DNA from: Vibrio quintilis
GTDB lineage: Bacteria > Pseudomonadota > Gammaproteobacteria > Enterobacterales > Vibrionaceae
Assembly: GCF_024529975.1 (NCBI RefSeq)
Contig: NZ_AP024897.1
Span: 2,976,001 to 3,040,000 of the forward strand
Direction of reading: 5' to 3'
Length of the DNA: 64,000 nucleotides
The position numbers and the translations under genes are program-made. The notes under the pieces were generated by a model. It was not told the DNA's origin and did no database searches. It was given only the letters and a program-made list of their open reading frames with translations. Position 1 is the first letter of the stretch. The number at the start of each line of letters is the position of its first letter. This document shows positions 45,441-54,626 of this stretch, piece after piece.

Positions 45441-46052
45441 TCAGGAAGATGATGGATAGCGGCGACGGACATCTGGTGACATGTGTGACATCTGGAACTG
45501 AATCATCTGTTCAAAGCAGCTAAGCAGCGGGCTGAAGTCCTGCGCCGGTTGCCAGACAGATAACAGATGATACCCGGCTTCGACAGTCGATAAACACCCT
45601 TCCCGGGGAGCTTTGCGTATCTGGTAATTTCCTTTCAGCTCTTCAGGTAAAGACAATCGCGGCAGCCCGTGCAAATTTTCAGAAAGCTGCCACATTTTGT
45701 AGGCTTTCTTCCAGGTGCCGTCGATCAAAATTACTCTGGTTTTCTGCTGTGGCGCAGGGACGTCATTCACACTGATGGCACCTTCTCCGGGATACAAAAC
45801 ATAGTGACGGGTATCCGGCTCAGACAATAGCTGATTCAGTTGCGGGTGACGGGTAAAATCTTCCCCGGTAAAACAGTGGGCGTCAGGCAACGAAAGCTGC
45901 AAAATACGGGCGGTTCCCAATGGCCGGCTGACTTCAGTCGGATGCTGAAGAATGATAAGCTCAATCTCAGACGATAACGAGACAATCAACGGGCAGATAC
46001 AGGCTTTATGCGCTTTCCCACATTTCGGACAATAACGACAACTCATCTTCAT
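45441..46052 (-). CDS. tapT: tRNA-uridine aminocarboxypropyltransferase TapT (DTW domain)
   Basis: 203-residue DTW-domain enzyme that transfers the 3-amino-3-carboxypropyl group from SAM to U47 of tRNAs (acp3U). The zinc cluster CPKCGKAHKACIC is at the N-terminus, the SAM-site sequences are LQHPTEVSRPLGTARIL and YPGEGA, the DTW core reads LIDGTWKKAYKMW, and KAPREGCLSTVEA follows. The 5' end overlaps that of the divergent rhombosortase gene by 45 bp; a start at the second Met would reduce this by only six bases. Confidence 0.9.
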   Translation of the reverse strand: MKMSCRYCPKCGKAHKACICPLIVSLSSEIELIILQHPTEVSRPLGTARILQLSLPDAHCFTGEDFTRHPQLNQLLSEPDTRHYVLYPGEGAISVNDVPAPQQKTRVILIDGTWKKAYKMWQLSENLHGLPRLSLPEELKGNYQIRKAPREGCLSTVEAGYHLLSVWQPAQDFSPLLSCFEQMIQFQMSHMSPDVRRRYPSSS

Positions 46053-46613
46053 CTATACCTTATTCCGGCTCTCATCAGCCTGATTTGTGTCTGTGCTCAG
46101 TTTTCACCGCTGGCAGGATATTTTATCTGGGACAGACATGCAATCATACAGGGGCAGTGGTGGCGAATTCTGACCGGCAATTTCACGCACACCAACTTTT
46201 ATCATCTGGCGATGAATCTTGCAGCCCTCTGGCTGATTTCACTGATATTCAGGCCATCCCCGCGTCATGCACTGGTGATAATTGGTGTTTGTAGTCTGAG
46301 CATCGGCATAAGTCTGTTCTGGACTGATATCATTCGCTATGTCGGATTATCCGGCGTGTTACACGGTTTATTTGCCGGTTATGCTTTGCTGGAAATACTG
46401 GCCGGACGGCGCAGCAGCTGGCTGTTGTTAGCCGGTGTTGCGGGCAAAGTGGGCTGGGAACAATGCTTTGGCGCATCGCCAACAACTGTGGCGCTGATTC
46501 AGGCACCGGTTGCAATTCAGGCTCATCTGGCCGGGTTTATCTCCGGGATTGTGATTGTACTTATCATTCACCGGTTTACCTTATCCGGTATTCAGGCTAC
46601 GGACAAATCCTAA
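46008..46613 (+). CDS. rrtA: Rhombosortase (rhomboid-family intramembrane protease)
   Basis: 201-residue six-helix rhomboid of the rhombosortase subfamily, which processes GlyGly-CTERM proteins during type II secretion in vibrios. The N-terminal NFTHTNFYHLAMNLAALWL, the serine nucleophile in YVGLSGVLHGLFAGY, and the catalytic histidine in QAHLAGFISG are all present. No GlyGly-CTERM substrate is encoded in the window. The only available start is the ATG at 46008, giving a head-to-head overlap with tapT. Confidence 0.85.
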   Translation: MRFPTFRTITTTHLHLYLIPALISLICVCAQFSPLAGYFIWDRHAIIQGQWWRILTGNFTHTNFYHLAMNLAALWLISLIFRPSPRHALVIIGVCSLSIGISLFWTDIIRYVGLSGVLHGLFAGYALLEILAGRRSSWLLLAGVAGKVGWEQCFGASPTTVALIQAPVAIQAHLAGFISGIVIVLIIHRFTLSGIQATDKS

Positions 46614-46661
46614 TCATCAACGCTGATTCGCCATCAATGGCGAATCAGCACACCTGACAGA

Positions 46662-47126
46662 TCAGAGACGTTTAACCGGCACATAGATGAAGTCCTGCCC
46701 GGTTTTCTGACAGTTGAAGTCATGGGCCGCACCGGCAAGTTCCATGTGATTCTCTGCCAGATACTGACGCACTTCTGCAAACTTATTCTTACTGTTATTC
46801 CGGACATAAATATATTCATAGCCGGGAATCGTCCATTTAACCCAGCCTTCCGGCGCCTGAGCATCATCCAACACTTCCGCCCCTGCCAGATAAAGCCCGC
46901 GGGTAAAGTCATTTTCCCATGGCATAAAAGAGCGGGAAAAATCAGACATCACGCCCCAGATACCGCAGAGTCTGCCATTTGGCTCTCTTTTCACCAACGA
47001 ATCAATCTGCTTAAACTGCGTCTGAACATCACGCCACAATAACTGAATGAATCCCTGCCCGTCTTCGGTCGAGCCTTCTTTGCCAATAACGGAAAACGAT
47101 TCTTTCACACAGGTCTGAATATCCAT
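46662..47126 (-). CDS. GyrI-like effector-binding domain protein
   Basis: 154-residue stand-alone SHS2/GyrI-like (AraC-type effector-binding) domain without DNA-binding helices. It opens with the typical SFSVIGKEGST and ends WVKWTIPGYEYIYVR...DFIYVPVK, with the conserved Trp and Tyr of the small-molecule pocket. Such proteins bind hydrophobic ligands or drugs, or act on gyrase; neither is shown here. Single gene between rrtA (convergent) and sohB. Confidence 0.75.
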   Translation of the reverse strand: MDIQTCVKESFSVIGKEGSTEDGQGFIQLLWRDVQTQFKQIDSLVKREPNGRLCGIWGVMSDFSRSFMPWENDFTRGLYLAGAEVLDDAQAPEGWVKWTIPGYEYIYVRNNSKNKFAEVRQYLAENHMELAGAAHDFNCQKTGQDFIYVPVKRL

Positions 47127-47169
47127 GTGTTCTCCTTTTTATAATTTCTGATTTATCTTTGTCACTGAT

Positions 47170-48225
47170 TCAGACAATCGGACGCCGCCCGCGGCTGGCG
47201 AGCTTTAACAGAACACCATCTGCCGCTTCACCCATCACACCCGATAATTTTTCTGCCAGCTTTTTCTTTTGTACATAGTGCACTGACAATACAGTTTTGT
47301 CCTGACATGCCGCCGTTACCAAATCGTCTGAAGTTATGATTTCATCCACCAGGCCCAGTTCTTTCGCTTTTGTACCAAACCAGTGTTCTCCGGTTGCCAC
47401 AGAATCCACATCCAGCCCGGGACGGTGGTCACGAATGAAATCCTTGAACAGAACGTGAGTTTCTTCCAGTTCACTGCGGAATTTTTCCCGGGCTTTATCG
47501 GTATTTTCACCGAACATGGTTAAGGTACGTTTAAATTCACCAGCCGTCAGTTGTTCAAATTCAATATCATTCTTTTTCAGTAACTTATTAAAGTTCGGCA
47601 ACTGAGCAATCACACCAATGGAACCAACAACCGCAAACGGAGCCGACACCAGTTTATCTGCTATACAAGCCATCATATAACCGCCGCTTGCAGCAACTTT
47701 ATCCACTGCAATCGTGAGCGGCAGTCCTGCTGATTTCAGCCGGTCCAGCTGAGATGAAGCCAGCCCGTAACCATGAACCATACCACCACCCGATTCGAGA
47801 CGGAGTAAGACTTCATCACCTTCTTTGGCAACGGCAAGAATCGCGGTGACTTCTTCACGCAGCGAGCCCACTTCTTTCGCATCAATACTGCCGTGAAAAT
47901 CAAGAACGAACAGATGTGGTTCGCGTTTGGCTTCCAGTGAACCTTCTTTGGCTGCTTTCTTAATCTCTTTCTCAGCTGACTTGTGCTTAGATTTTTCACT
48001 TTTCTTTTCCGCTTTGTGACGCGCCTTCAGAAATGCGTCGTCATACATGCGGGATTCCAGCTGTTCGATCGTCTCTTTATGCTTTTCAGTCAGATTGACA
48101 ATTTCAAGCTCCCCTTTGGCGCTACTCTCTTTGGATGCTTTAACCAACAGTAAAACCGCAATGATGGCGGCTACCACAGTCACAATCTTTGCCAAAAACA
48201 GACCGTAGTCCAATAAAAATTCCAA
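47170..48225 (-). CDS. sohB: Inner-membrane S49 peptidase SohB
   Basis: 351-residue signal-peptide-peptidase-family protease. An N-terminal helix (YGLFLAKIVTVVAAIIAVLLLV) anchors it, followed by a Lys/Glu-rich coiled segment and the protease domain. The serine is in VAASGGYMMACIADKLVSAPF and the general-base lysine in AGEFKRTLTMFGENT. An ATG frame extends to 48291, but the TTG at 48225 is preceded by AGAGGA, and known SohB proteins begin with this MEFLL-like sequence. Divergent from yciK. Confidence 0.88.
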   Translation of the reverse strand: MEFLLDYGLFLAKIVTVVAAIIAVLLLVKASKESSAKGELEIVNLTEKHKETIEQLESRMYDDAFLKARHKAEKKSEKSKHKSAEKEIKKAAKEGSLEAKREPHLFVLDFHGSIDAKEVGSLREEVTAILAVAKEGDEVLLRLESGGGMVHGYGLASSQLDRLKSAGLPLTIAVDKVAASGGYMMACIADKLVSAPFAVVGSIGVIAQLPNFNKLLKKNDIEFEQLTAGEFKRTLTMFGENTDKAREKFRSELEETHVLFKDFIRDHRPGLDVDSVATGEHWFGTKAKELGLVDEIITSDDLVTAACQDKTVLSVHYVQKKKLAEKLSGVMGEAADGVLLKLASRGRRPIV

Positions 48226-48304
48226 TGTTCTTATCCTCTTTAATACGAATTGATGTATTGTAGCGAATCTTTGCAACCAAATCATAATCATAAGAGGACC
48301 GGGA

Positions 48305-49057
48305 ATGACTTATTCTGTAACAGCGGACACGTTAAAAGACCGGATTATCCTGATTACAGGGGCCAGCGATGGTATCGGTAAACAGGCAGCGATCAGTTAC
48401 GCACAACATGGTGCATCGGTGATTTTATCCGGCCGCAGCCTGAGTAAACTGGAGGAGACTGCCAAAGCAATCCATGACGCCTGTTATCCGCAAGCATCAG
48501 TGATTACTCTGGATATGATGAAAGCCACCCGACAGGACTATCTGAGTTTAGCGAAGGTGATTCAGTCAGAATACGGCCGGTTAGATGGCTTACTTCACAG
48601 TGCGGGTCAGTTAGGCGATATCTGCCCTTTTGAAGCGATTGAAGAGCAGGTTTATGACGAAGTGATGCAGGTCAATGTGAAAGCGCAGTTTCTGCTGACG
48701 CAGGCCTTATTACCGTTATTGAGACAATCAGCCGACAGCCGGTTAATTTTTACCTCTTCAACGGTGGGTCATGCCGGACGTGCCAACTGGGGAACTTATT
48801 CTGTTTCTAAATTTGCCACAGAAGGCATGATGCAGATTCTGGCCGATGAGCTAAAAGAAACGACAGTTCGGGTAAATGCAATTAATCCGGGCGGAACCCG
48901 GACAGGCATGCGCGCCAAAGCATTTCCACAGGAAGATCCCGGCACACTGAAAACACCGCTGGATATCATTCCGCTCTACCTTTATCTGATGGCGCCCGAA
49001 GGTATTGAGATTCACGGGCAGTGTATTGACGCGCAAAAAAGTAAACAGCGATCTTAA
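48305..49057 (+). CDS. yciK: YciK family short-chain dehydrogenase
   Basis: 250-residue SDR. The nucleotide motif TGASDGIGKQAA, SAGQLGD in place of the usual NNAG, and FTSSTVGHAGRANWGTYSVSKFATEG with the SYK catalytic set. It closely fits YciK, a conserved enterobacterial/vibrio SDR with NADP-linked activity and no settled substrate. Divergent from sohB, the pairing also seen in E. coli. ATG at 48305 with AGAGGACCGGGA upstream. Confidence 0.88.
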   Translation: MTYSVTADTLKDRIILITGASDGIGKQAAISYAQHGASVILSGRSLSKLEETAKAIHDACYPQASVITLDMMKATRQDYLSLAKVIQSEYGRLDGLLHSAGQLGDICPFEAIEEQVYDEVMQVNVKAQFLLTQALLPLLRQSADSRLIFTSSTVGHAGRANWGTYSVSKFATEGMMQILADELKETTVRVNAINPGGTRTGMRAKAFPQEDPGTLKTPLDIIPLYLYLMAPEGIEIHGQCIDAQKSKQRS

Positions 49058-49066
49058 TCTGTCATA

Positions 49067-49103
49067 TAAAAAACGGGCAGAAACGACTCTGCCCGTTTTT
49101 TTC
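49067..49103. terminator. Bidirectional terminator between yciK and cheV
   Basis: Stem aacgggcag/ctgcccgtt with an A-run before and a T-run after, lying between convergent yciK and cheV; usable on both strands. Confidence 0.9.
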
Positions 49104-49128
49104 AATACTATATCAGGGTGATGAAAGG

Positions 49129-50085
49129 CTATTTATTCGGGGATAACAAATCACGCAAACGGTCTTGCGCGACTTCCACCAGCATATCCGGCTGGAATTT
49201 GGAGATAAAGCGATCACAACCAACTTTTTTCACCATGGCTTCATTAAAGCTGCCACTGAGTGATGTATTAAGCGTAATAAACAGATCTTTCATCCGGGCA
49301 TCATTACGAACTTCATAAGTCAGCCGGTAACCATCCATTTCCGGCATTTCCGCATCGGTAATCATCAACAATATTTCATCGGTGACCGTTTTCCCCTGAT
49401 CACACCATGACTTCAACAGGTTATAGGCTTCCATCCCGTCACGGCATTCGATAATTTCAAGCCCCAGTTGAGATAAAGTACCTTTAACCTGATTACGTGC
49501 GGTCGTTGAATCATCAACAATCAAGACCTTCCGGCCATGCATATTATCAAGCAGGTCGCGATCCAGCACTTCTTCCGAAATCGATACATCGTAATCAATG
49601 ATTTCAGCCAGAACTTTCTCCACATCAATAATTTCAACGATCTGAATTTGTTCCTGTTCCTGAATATGAGTGATTGCGGTCAGATAGTTAGCTCTGCCTG
49701 CTGTTTTAGGCGGCGGCTGGATTTCAGTCCAGGCGGTATTAATGATGTTTCTGACCTGCCCCACCAGAAAACCCTGTGTGGTCCGGTTATATTCGGTCAC
49801 AATCAGGTTTTGTTCTTCTTCCTGATCACCATGGAATGGCGGAAAACCTATCGCTCTTCTCAAATCGATGACAGGAACCGGCTCCCCTCTTAATGAGGCA
49901 ACACCTGTAATATGATTGTGAGAACCTGGCATTTTGGTTAAAGTCGGCATTTTAATGACTTCTTTAACTTTAAAGACATTAATCGCAAAAATCTGTCGGC
50001 TGTTCAGCTTGAAAAGTAACAGCTCAAGACGATTTTCTCCCACCAGATTCGTGCGTTGATCGACCGTATTTAATACACCTGTCAT
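49129..50085 (-). CDS. cheV: Chemotaxis coupling protein CheV
   Basis: 318 residues. An N-terminal CheW-like coupling domain (about 18-160: LLLFKLNSRQIFAINVFKVKEVI, ITGVASLRGEPVPVIDLRRAI) is joined to a response-regulator receiver domain (about 183-305) with VLIVDDSTTARNQV, the phospho-acceptor Asp in LMITDAEMPEMDGYRLT and the late Lys in ISKFQP. It couples receptors to CheA, with adaptation by phosphorylation. The ATG at 50085 (MTGVLNTVDQRTNLVG) is the usual family start; the frame extends further to 50109. Confidence 0.92.
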   Translation of the reverse strand: MTGVLNTVDQRTNLVGENRLELLLFKLNSRQIFAINVFKVKEVIKMPTLTKMPGSHNHITGVASLRGEPVPVIDLRRAIGFPPFHGDQEEEQNLIVTEYNRTTQGFLVGQVRNIINTAWTEIQPPPKTAGRANYLTAITHIQEQEQIQIVEIIDVEKVLAEIIDYDVSISEEVLDRDLLDNMHGRKVLIVDDSTTARNQVKGTLSQLGLEIIECRDGMEAYNLLKSWCDQGKTVTDEILLMITDAEMPEMDGYRLTYEVRNDARMKDLFITLNTSLSGSFNEAMVKKVGCDRFISKFQPDMLVEVAQDRLRDLLSPNK

Positions 50086-50350
50086 ACGAGATTCCACCAG
50101 TAAAAACAATTAACAGTATATACTCAATCAAATCAGAAGTAGCATTTGATGCCAAAGATTTTCTGAGTATATCAATAAATATTCATCCTACATATACCCA
50201 GCGCAGCATAACATGCAATGATCAGTATATTTGGTGTATAACATTATCTTTTATACTCAGGCAACCAGAAAATGCAGCATAAGACAGACGATATCCGGCT
50301 GCTCCAGAAAACGATGAAATAAAAACAGTCAATGACTCAATATACCTGAT

Positions 50351-51568
50351 TCAGCGATCAACGATGGCCATCAGTAAACTGCCATCATAAAGTGCCTGCT
50401 TAATTAAGGCAGCCCCCGGCATGGTTGATTGTTTATAAAAACGGGATTCCATAATCCGGACCTGTTTCCAGTACATAGGATGCGTTTGCGCCTCAATACA
50501 TTCAAACATCGATGGATATAAAACGTCTTTTGCCAGGTTAATAATGCCACCCAGTAAAACCTTTTCCGGATTGAAAATATTAATCACGATGGCAATAGCC
50601 TGCCCGAGGTAACTCCCAAGCTGTTCCATAACTTCACAGGCCAACGGATCACCGTCCGATGCGGCCATACAAATATCTTCAATCGAAATATCTTCCAGCG
50701 AATTCAGAGACGACTGAGCCCCCTGCTCTATCCGGGCAAGCACCTGCTTGCGGAGCGCATGAGAGCTGGCAACCGTTTCAAGACACCCCCGGTGACCACA
50801 ATGGCATGGTAAACCACTGGGATTAATCTGGATGTGGCCTAAATCTCCGATATGTCCCAGCCTGCCCTGCAAAACGCGGCCATTCACAATCACACCAGCA
50901 CTCAGTCCGTTATGAATTGAAATCAGGACCGAGTTATTATTCTCCTGAGAGTGACCAAAAAGCTTTTCAGCCAGCGCCCAGGCACGGGTGTCATTGGCAA
51001 TAAAGACCGGAATCCGGGTCACACGGTAAATTTCAGAACTCAGTTCAAAGTTACGGACATTGTAATGTGGCATTTCAAGCACCACGCCGCGCTCAGCATC
51101 CACAAGCCCCGGCAGTGTCAGGGCGATACTGGTAATCCGCTCAATCTGCGAGATATAGGTCAGGAAAAATTCTTCTATTTCATGTAACAGCCGTGCAAGT
51201 AAATCATCCTGATCGATTTCATGGATATCTATCTTGGTGTCAATCAGAACATCACCGCCCAACTCATGCAGAGCGATGGTTAAATACCCCCGCCCGAGAC
51301 GCATCGATAAAAATTGCCACCCCTGATTTCTGGTTTGCAGACCAACAGCAGGACGACCACGACTAATCGCTTCCTGAACTGTTGTTTCATGAATCAGTTG
51401 CGCATCAATCAACTCCCGGGTAATTTTGGTAATACTCGCTGGCGCGAGTTCACTTTCTTTCGATAAATCAATCCGGGATATCGGACCTTTTTGATCAATC
51501 AGCTTATAAACACGTCCCGCATTAATCTGCTTTATATGATCAATGTGGCCTGGCTGAGCCATATACAT
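50351..51568 (-). CDS. mlc: Mlc-type ROK repressor
   Basis: 405 residues. The winged helix-turn-helix (SRIDLSKESELAPASITKIT, about 30-55) and the ROK domain with its zinc motif CHCGHRGCLET fit Mlc, which represses ptsG, ptsHI and other sugar genes until sequestered by dephosphorylated PtsG. The beginning QPGHIDHIKQINAGRVYKLI matches Mlc rather than NagC as I recall both. GGAG six bases before the ATG at 51568 fixes the start. Divergent from pykA, and its likely target ptsG lies 6 kb away in this window. Confidence 0.88.
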   Translation of the reverse strand: MYMAQPGHIDHIKQINAGRVYKLIDQKGPISRIDLSKESELAPASITKITRELIDAQLIHETTVQEAISRGRPAVGLQTRNQGWQFLSMRLGRGYLTIALHELGGDVLIDTKIDIHEIDQDDLLARLLHEIEEFFLTYISQIERITSIALTLPGLVDAERGVVLEMPHYNVRNFELSSEIYRVTRIPVFIANDTRAWALAEKLFGHSQENNNSVLISIHNGLSAGVIVNGRVLQGRLGHIGDLGHIQINPSGLPCHCGHRGCLETVASSHALRKQVLARIEQGAQSSLNSLEDISIEDICMAASDGDPLACEVMEQLGSYLGQAIAIVINIFNPEKVLLGGIINLAKDVLYPSMFECIEAQTHPMYWKQVRIMESRFYKQSTMPGAALIKQALYDGSLLMAIVDR

Positions 51569-51642
51569 GGTGCACTCCCAAAATCAACAACATGCTAATT
51601 TTTTTACTTTGCAAAGAAATTGTGAAGCGCTTTAACATATGA

Positions 51643-51660
51643 GCGTGACAAGCATCACGC
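51643..51660. promoter_or_regulatory. Possible CRP-like site upstream of mlc
   Basis: Symmetric gcgtga-caagca-tcacgc. The TGA-N6-TCA spacing fits CRP, but the outer bases are C/G where the consensus has T/A, so it should be weak. It lies about 75 bp before the mlc start, in the mlc-pykA gap. Confidence 0.35.
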
Positions 51661-51868
51661 AGATTCATTGAAGTTTGTGTCAGAAGTCAAATGATCATTC
51701 CTGACTTGAATAGCTTCAGGCCTTTCCTGATGGTTTTTACAGCGAATAAATCGAAAAATTCTAATCAGGAGAAAAAGAAAGTCAATCAAACAGATTAATC
51801 CGGCATTTTTCAGGTTCTCTCATATACTTAATTGTGCTCATCCCATTATCGTAATTCAGGAGCATAGC

Positions 51869-53314
51869 ATGACGAAGATAGTGCGAAAGACCAAAATTGT
51901 AACAACGCTGGGCCCTTCAACTGATCAGGACAGTGTGCTTGAAGAACTCATTCTGACAGGTGTCAATGTCGTACGTATGAACTTCTCGCATGGCACTGCT
52001 GAAGCGCATAAGCAAAGAACCAGAAAAATACGTGAAATCGCAGCAAAGCATAATCTTAATGTTGCCATACTCGGTGATTTACAAGGCCCGAAAATCAGAG
52101 TATCGACATTTGAGGAGGGAAAAATCACACTGAATGTCGGCGATCGTTTCACTCTGGATGCAGAACTGCCTCCCGGAGCAGGAACACAGGAGGCCGTTGG
52201 TATTGATTATAAACAGCTGCCGGATGATGTTCACAGAGATGATATCCTTTTACTGGATGATGGCAGAATACAGCTGCAGGTGTTGATGGTCGATGACAAT
52301 AAAATCTTTACCACGGTGACCGTTGGCGGGGATTTATCCAACAATAAAGGGATTAACCGTAAAGGAGGCGGACTTTCTGCGCAGGCCCTGACAGAAAAAG
52401 ATAAACAGGATATTTTGCTGGCAGCTGAACTCGAAGTTGACTATCTGGCCGTTTCTTTTCCCCGCAATGGCGAAGATATGGAATACGCCAGGCGACTTTC
52501 CAGAGATGCCGGGATGAATACCAAGCTGGTTGCAAAAGTCGAGCGGGCAGAAACCGTCTCATCTGATACCAATATCGATGATATCATCATGGCTTCTGAT
52601 GCCATCATGGTTGCCCGGGGTGATCTGGGGGTAGAAATCGGGGATCCGGAACTGGTGGGTGTACAGAAAAAACTAATTCAGCGGGCCAGAGCCTTAAACC
52701 GGGTCATTATTACGGCTACGCAGATGATGGAATCCATGATCGAAAATCCAATGCCAACCCGGGCTGAAGTCATGGATGTTGCCAATGCAGTGATTGATGG
52801 GACAGATGCCGTTATGCTCTCAGGTGAAACTGCTGTCGGCAAGTATCCGATAGAAACGGTCAAATCAATGGCTAATGTTTGTCTTGGCGCCGAAAAAATG
52901 ATGTCCGTGAATACACAGAACTACCGTCTCAACGGCAGTTTCGCCACCGCCGGAGAAACGGTATCAATGTCTGCTGTTTATGCAGCAAACCATATGGAAG
53001 GAATCAAGGCCATTGTGACGCTTACCGAATCCGGACGTACAGCATTGATGACGTCAAGACTTAACTCTGAACTGCCTATTTTTGCTCTCTCCAGAAACGA
53101 AACAACGCTCAATCGTTGTGCACTTTACCGGGGAGTAACTGCTCACTATTTTGATTCGAAGCAGGAATCCAGTTATGACGCTGCGCTTGAAGCATTACAG
53201 ATGCTGAAAGAGAAAAAACTTCTCGATTTCGGTGATATTGTGATTATTGCCCAGGGCGACATGATGGGCGTGGAAGGCACAACCAACTGTCTGAGAATCT
53301 TACCGGTCTTCTGA
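51869..53314 (+). CDS. pykA: Pyruvate kinase, PykA type
   Basis: 481-residue glycolytic enzyme converting phosphoenolpyruvate and ADP to pyruvate and [41 protein letters not shown] and [21 protein letters not shown] are all canonical. [14 protein letters not shown] and GGPLS-like [20 protein letters not shown] resemble the AMP-activated PykA isozyme more than PykF. Tetrameric, cytoplasmic. Transcribed away from mlc across a 300-bp control region. Confidence 0.94.
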   Translation: MTKIVRKTKIVTTLGPSTDQDSVLEELILTGVNVVRMNFSHGTAEAHKQRTRKIREIAAKHNLNVAILGDLQGPKIRVSTFEEGKITLNVGDRFTLDAELPPGAGTQEAVGIDYKQLPDDVHRDDILLLDDGRIQLQVLMVDDNKIFTTVTVGGDLSNNKGINRKGGGLSAQALTEKDKQDILLAAELEVDYLAVSFPRNGEDMEYARRLSRDAGMNTKLVAKVERAETVSSDTNIDDIIMASDAIMVARGDLGVEIGDPELVGVQKKLIQRARALNRVIITATQMMESMIENPMPTRAEVMDVANAVIDGTDAVMLSGETAVGKYPIETVKSMANVCLGAEKMMSVNTQNYRLNGSFATAGETVSMSAVYAANHMEGIKAIVTLTESGRTALMTSRLNSELPIFALSRNETTLNRCALYRGVTAHYFDSKQESSYDAALEALQMLKEKKLLDFGDIVIIAQGDMMGVEGTTNCLRILPVF

Positions 53315-53325
53315 TTTCCCCCGGC

Positions 53326-53359
53326 AGGGTCACTGCCTTCTGTTTATACCAGTGACCCT
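53326..53359. terminator. Possible shared stem-loop between pykA and the patatin gene
   Basis: 10-bp perfect arms agggtcactg/cagtgaccct with a 14-base loop, overlapping the 3' end of the convergent patatin gene. No U-run follows on either strand, so terminator activity is uncertain. Confidence 0.4.
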
Positions 53360-54477
53360 TGCTGTAACACACTTCTGGCAGACTCCCAGCTTTCAATGAA
53401 GTTATACCCGGCTTCAAGTCCGAGTGCATAATCATGTAATAAATCATCTTTCTTACTCAGCAACGGACCTGAGCGCAATGTTTCAGAGGGAGCAATCTGA
53501 ATAATGAACACATCATCCGGCGGCGTTGCCAGAAATTTGAGCGTCAGTTCATAGGTTTGAAAGTGAATCATCAGCATATCCGCCAGACGGGAATCAAACT
53601 TTCTTCCGAGCAGGTCACTGAGCCGGAACAGGTTATCTGCCCCAAATAACCACCGTCCACCATTGAGAACACCCGCTGGTGAGATTTTGGTCTGTGCAGA
53701 CATTTTCTTTTTCAAAGAACTCCGCCACTGTTCAGACAATTGCTGCCACTGATTTTGCACATAATCCAATGGCTGTTTAAATCCGGCCACACCATTCTCT
53801 CCATTCTGCTGAGAGAGAACAACGGAAGAAGTATCGGGGCTTTCTGTACGAATCACGGCGATAAAACGCGCTCCCTGACGCCAGGCTTCCTGAACCGGAA
53901 TTGATGCTGAAATCCCGCCATCGGCGAAGGGTTGACTCCTGACTTCGACAGGCTGTTCACAAAGCGCCGGAATCGCACAGCTCGCCAGTAACACGTCCTT
54001 CCAGTCTGATTCCAACAGCGGCAGGTAAATATCTTTCAGCGTATGTACCTGTGTTACGGCTGCATACGCTTTCTTTTTCGCCAGTGTTCTTCTTCCCATA
54101 TCCACATCAAGGCGGTAAGGAAAATCCATGATCCGGTCTAAAGCCCAGGACAAATCGAGATATTGTTTTTTCCGGATATAAGCGAACAAATGAAAAAAAT
54201 CATTTTGTGTGGTCAGATCGGTAATAAAAGACTTCCCCAACCCACACTGGCGACACAAAAATGCACACAGGTTCAACGCACCGGCAGAAGTGCCGTAATA
54301 GGACTGAAAGGGATCAAAATTTGATAAATTGAAGGCATCAAGCACACCCGCAGTAAAAATACTTTTCTGACCACCACCTTGTAAGACTAAAGCATTTTTA
54401 CCACTGATATATTTTGATAATTGGTCATAGTCTCCGAGAGTACACCGCTCAGAGACTACTCTGACATTTCCCGCCAT
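53344..54477 (-). CDS. Patatin-like phospholipase
   Basis: 377 residues. The patatin Ser/Asp dyad fold shows the oxyanion loop LVLQGGGQKSIFTAGVLDAF, the nucleophile motif YGTSAGALNLCAF and the catalytic Asp in FADGGISASIPV. Probably a cytoplasmic lipid acyl hydrolase of the YjjU type; the substrate is unknown and no signal peptide is seen. The ATG at 54477 lacks a strong ribosome site but no better start is evident. It lies 59 bp after cydH on the same strand. Confidence 0.87.
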   Translation of the reverse strand: MAGNVRVVSERCTLGDYDQLSKYISGKNALVLQGGGQKSIFTAGVLDAFNLSNFDPFQSYYGTSAGALNLCAFLCRQCGLGKSFITDLTTQNDFFHLFAYIRKKQYLDLSWALDRIMDFPYRLDVDMGRRTLAKKKAYAAVTQVHTLKDIYLPLLESDWKDVLLASCAIPALCEQPVEVRSQPFADGGISASIPVQEAWRQGARFIAVIRTESPDTSSVVLSQQNGENGVAGFKQPLDYVQNQWQQLSEQWRSSLKKKMSAQTKISPAGVLNGGRWLFGADNLFRLSDLLGRKFDSRLADMLMIHFQTYELTLKFLATPPDDVFIIQIAPSETLRSGPLLSKKDDLLHDYALGLEAGYNFIESWESARSVLQQGSLV

Positions 54478-54536
54478 GAGCTCACAATAAACACGGTGAA
54501 ATTATCTTAGCTGCTATATTTGCCTGCGCAGACACA

Positions 54537-54626
54537 TTAATGCGCCAGAACAATAATTCCGTAAGCAATTAAAACCGCAAAGACAACAACAGTAATGACC
54601 AGTGCATACTTTAAATCAAGTTCCAT
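54537..54626 (-). CDS. cydH: Cytochrome bd-I oxidase small subunit CydH (YnhF)
   Basis: 29-residue single-helix membrane peptide: MELDLKYALVITVVVFAVLI followed by AYGIIVLAH. As I recall E. coli YnhF (CydH), it has the same length and pattern (M-x-x-D-L-K-[FY]-x-L-V-x-T-x-[IV]-V ... LxAxH-like end). CydH is the fourth subunit of the bd-I quinol oxidase and sits beside heme b595. GGAG six bases before the ATG supports translation. As in E. coli, it lies away from cydAB, none of which is in this window. Confidence 0.85.
   Translation of the reverse strand: MELDLKYALVITVVVFAVLIAYGIIVLAH

Noticed and set aside
48226..48291. Upstream ATG extension of sohB
   Set aside because: Adds 22 basic residues before the family's own N-terminus; the TTG at 48225 has a proper ribosome site.
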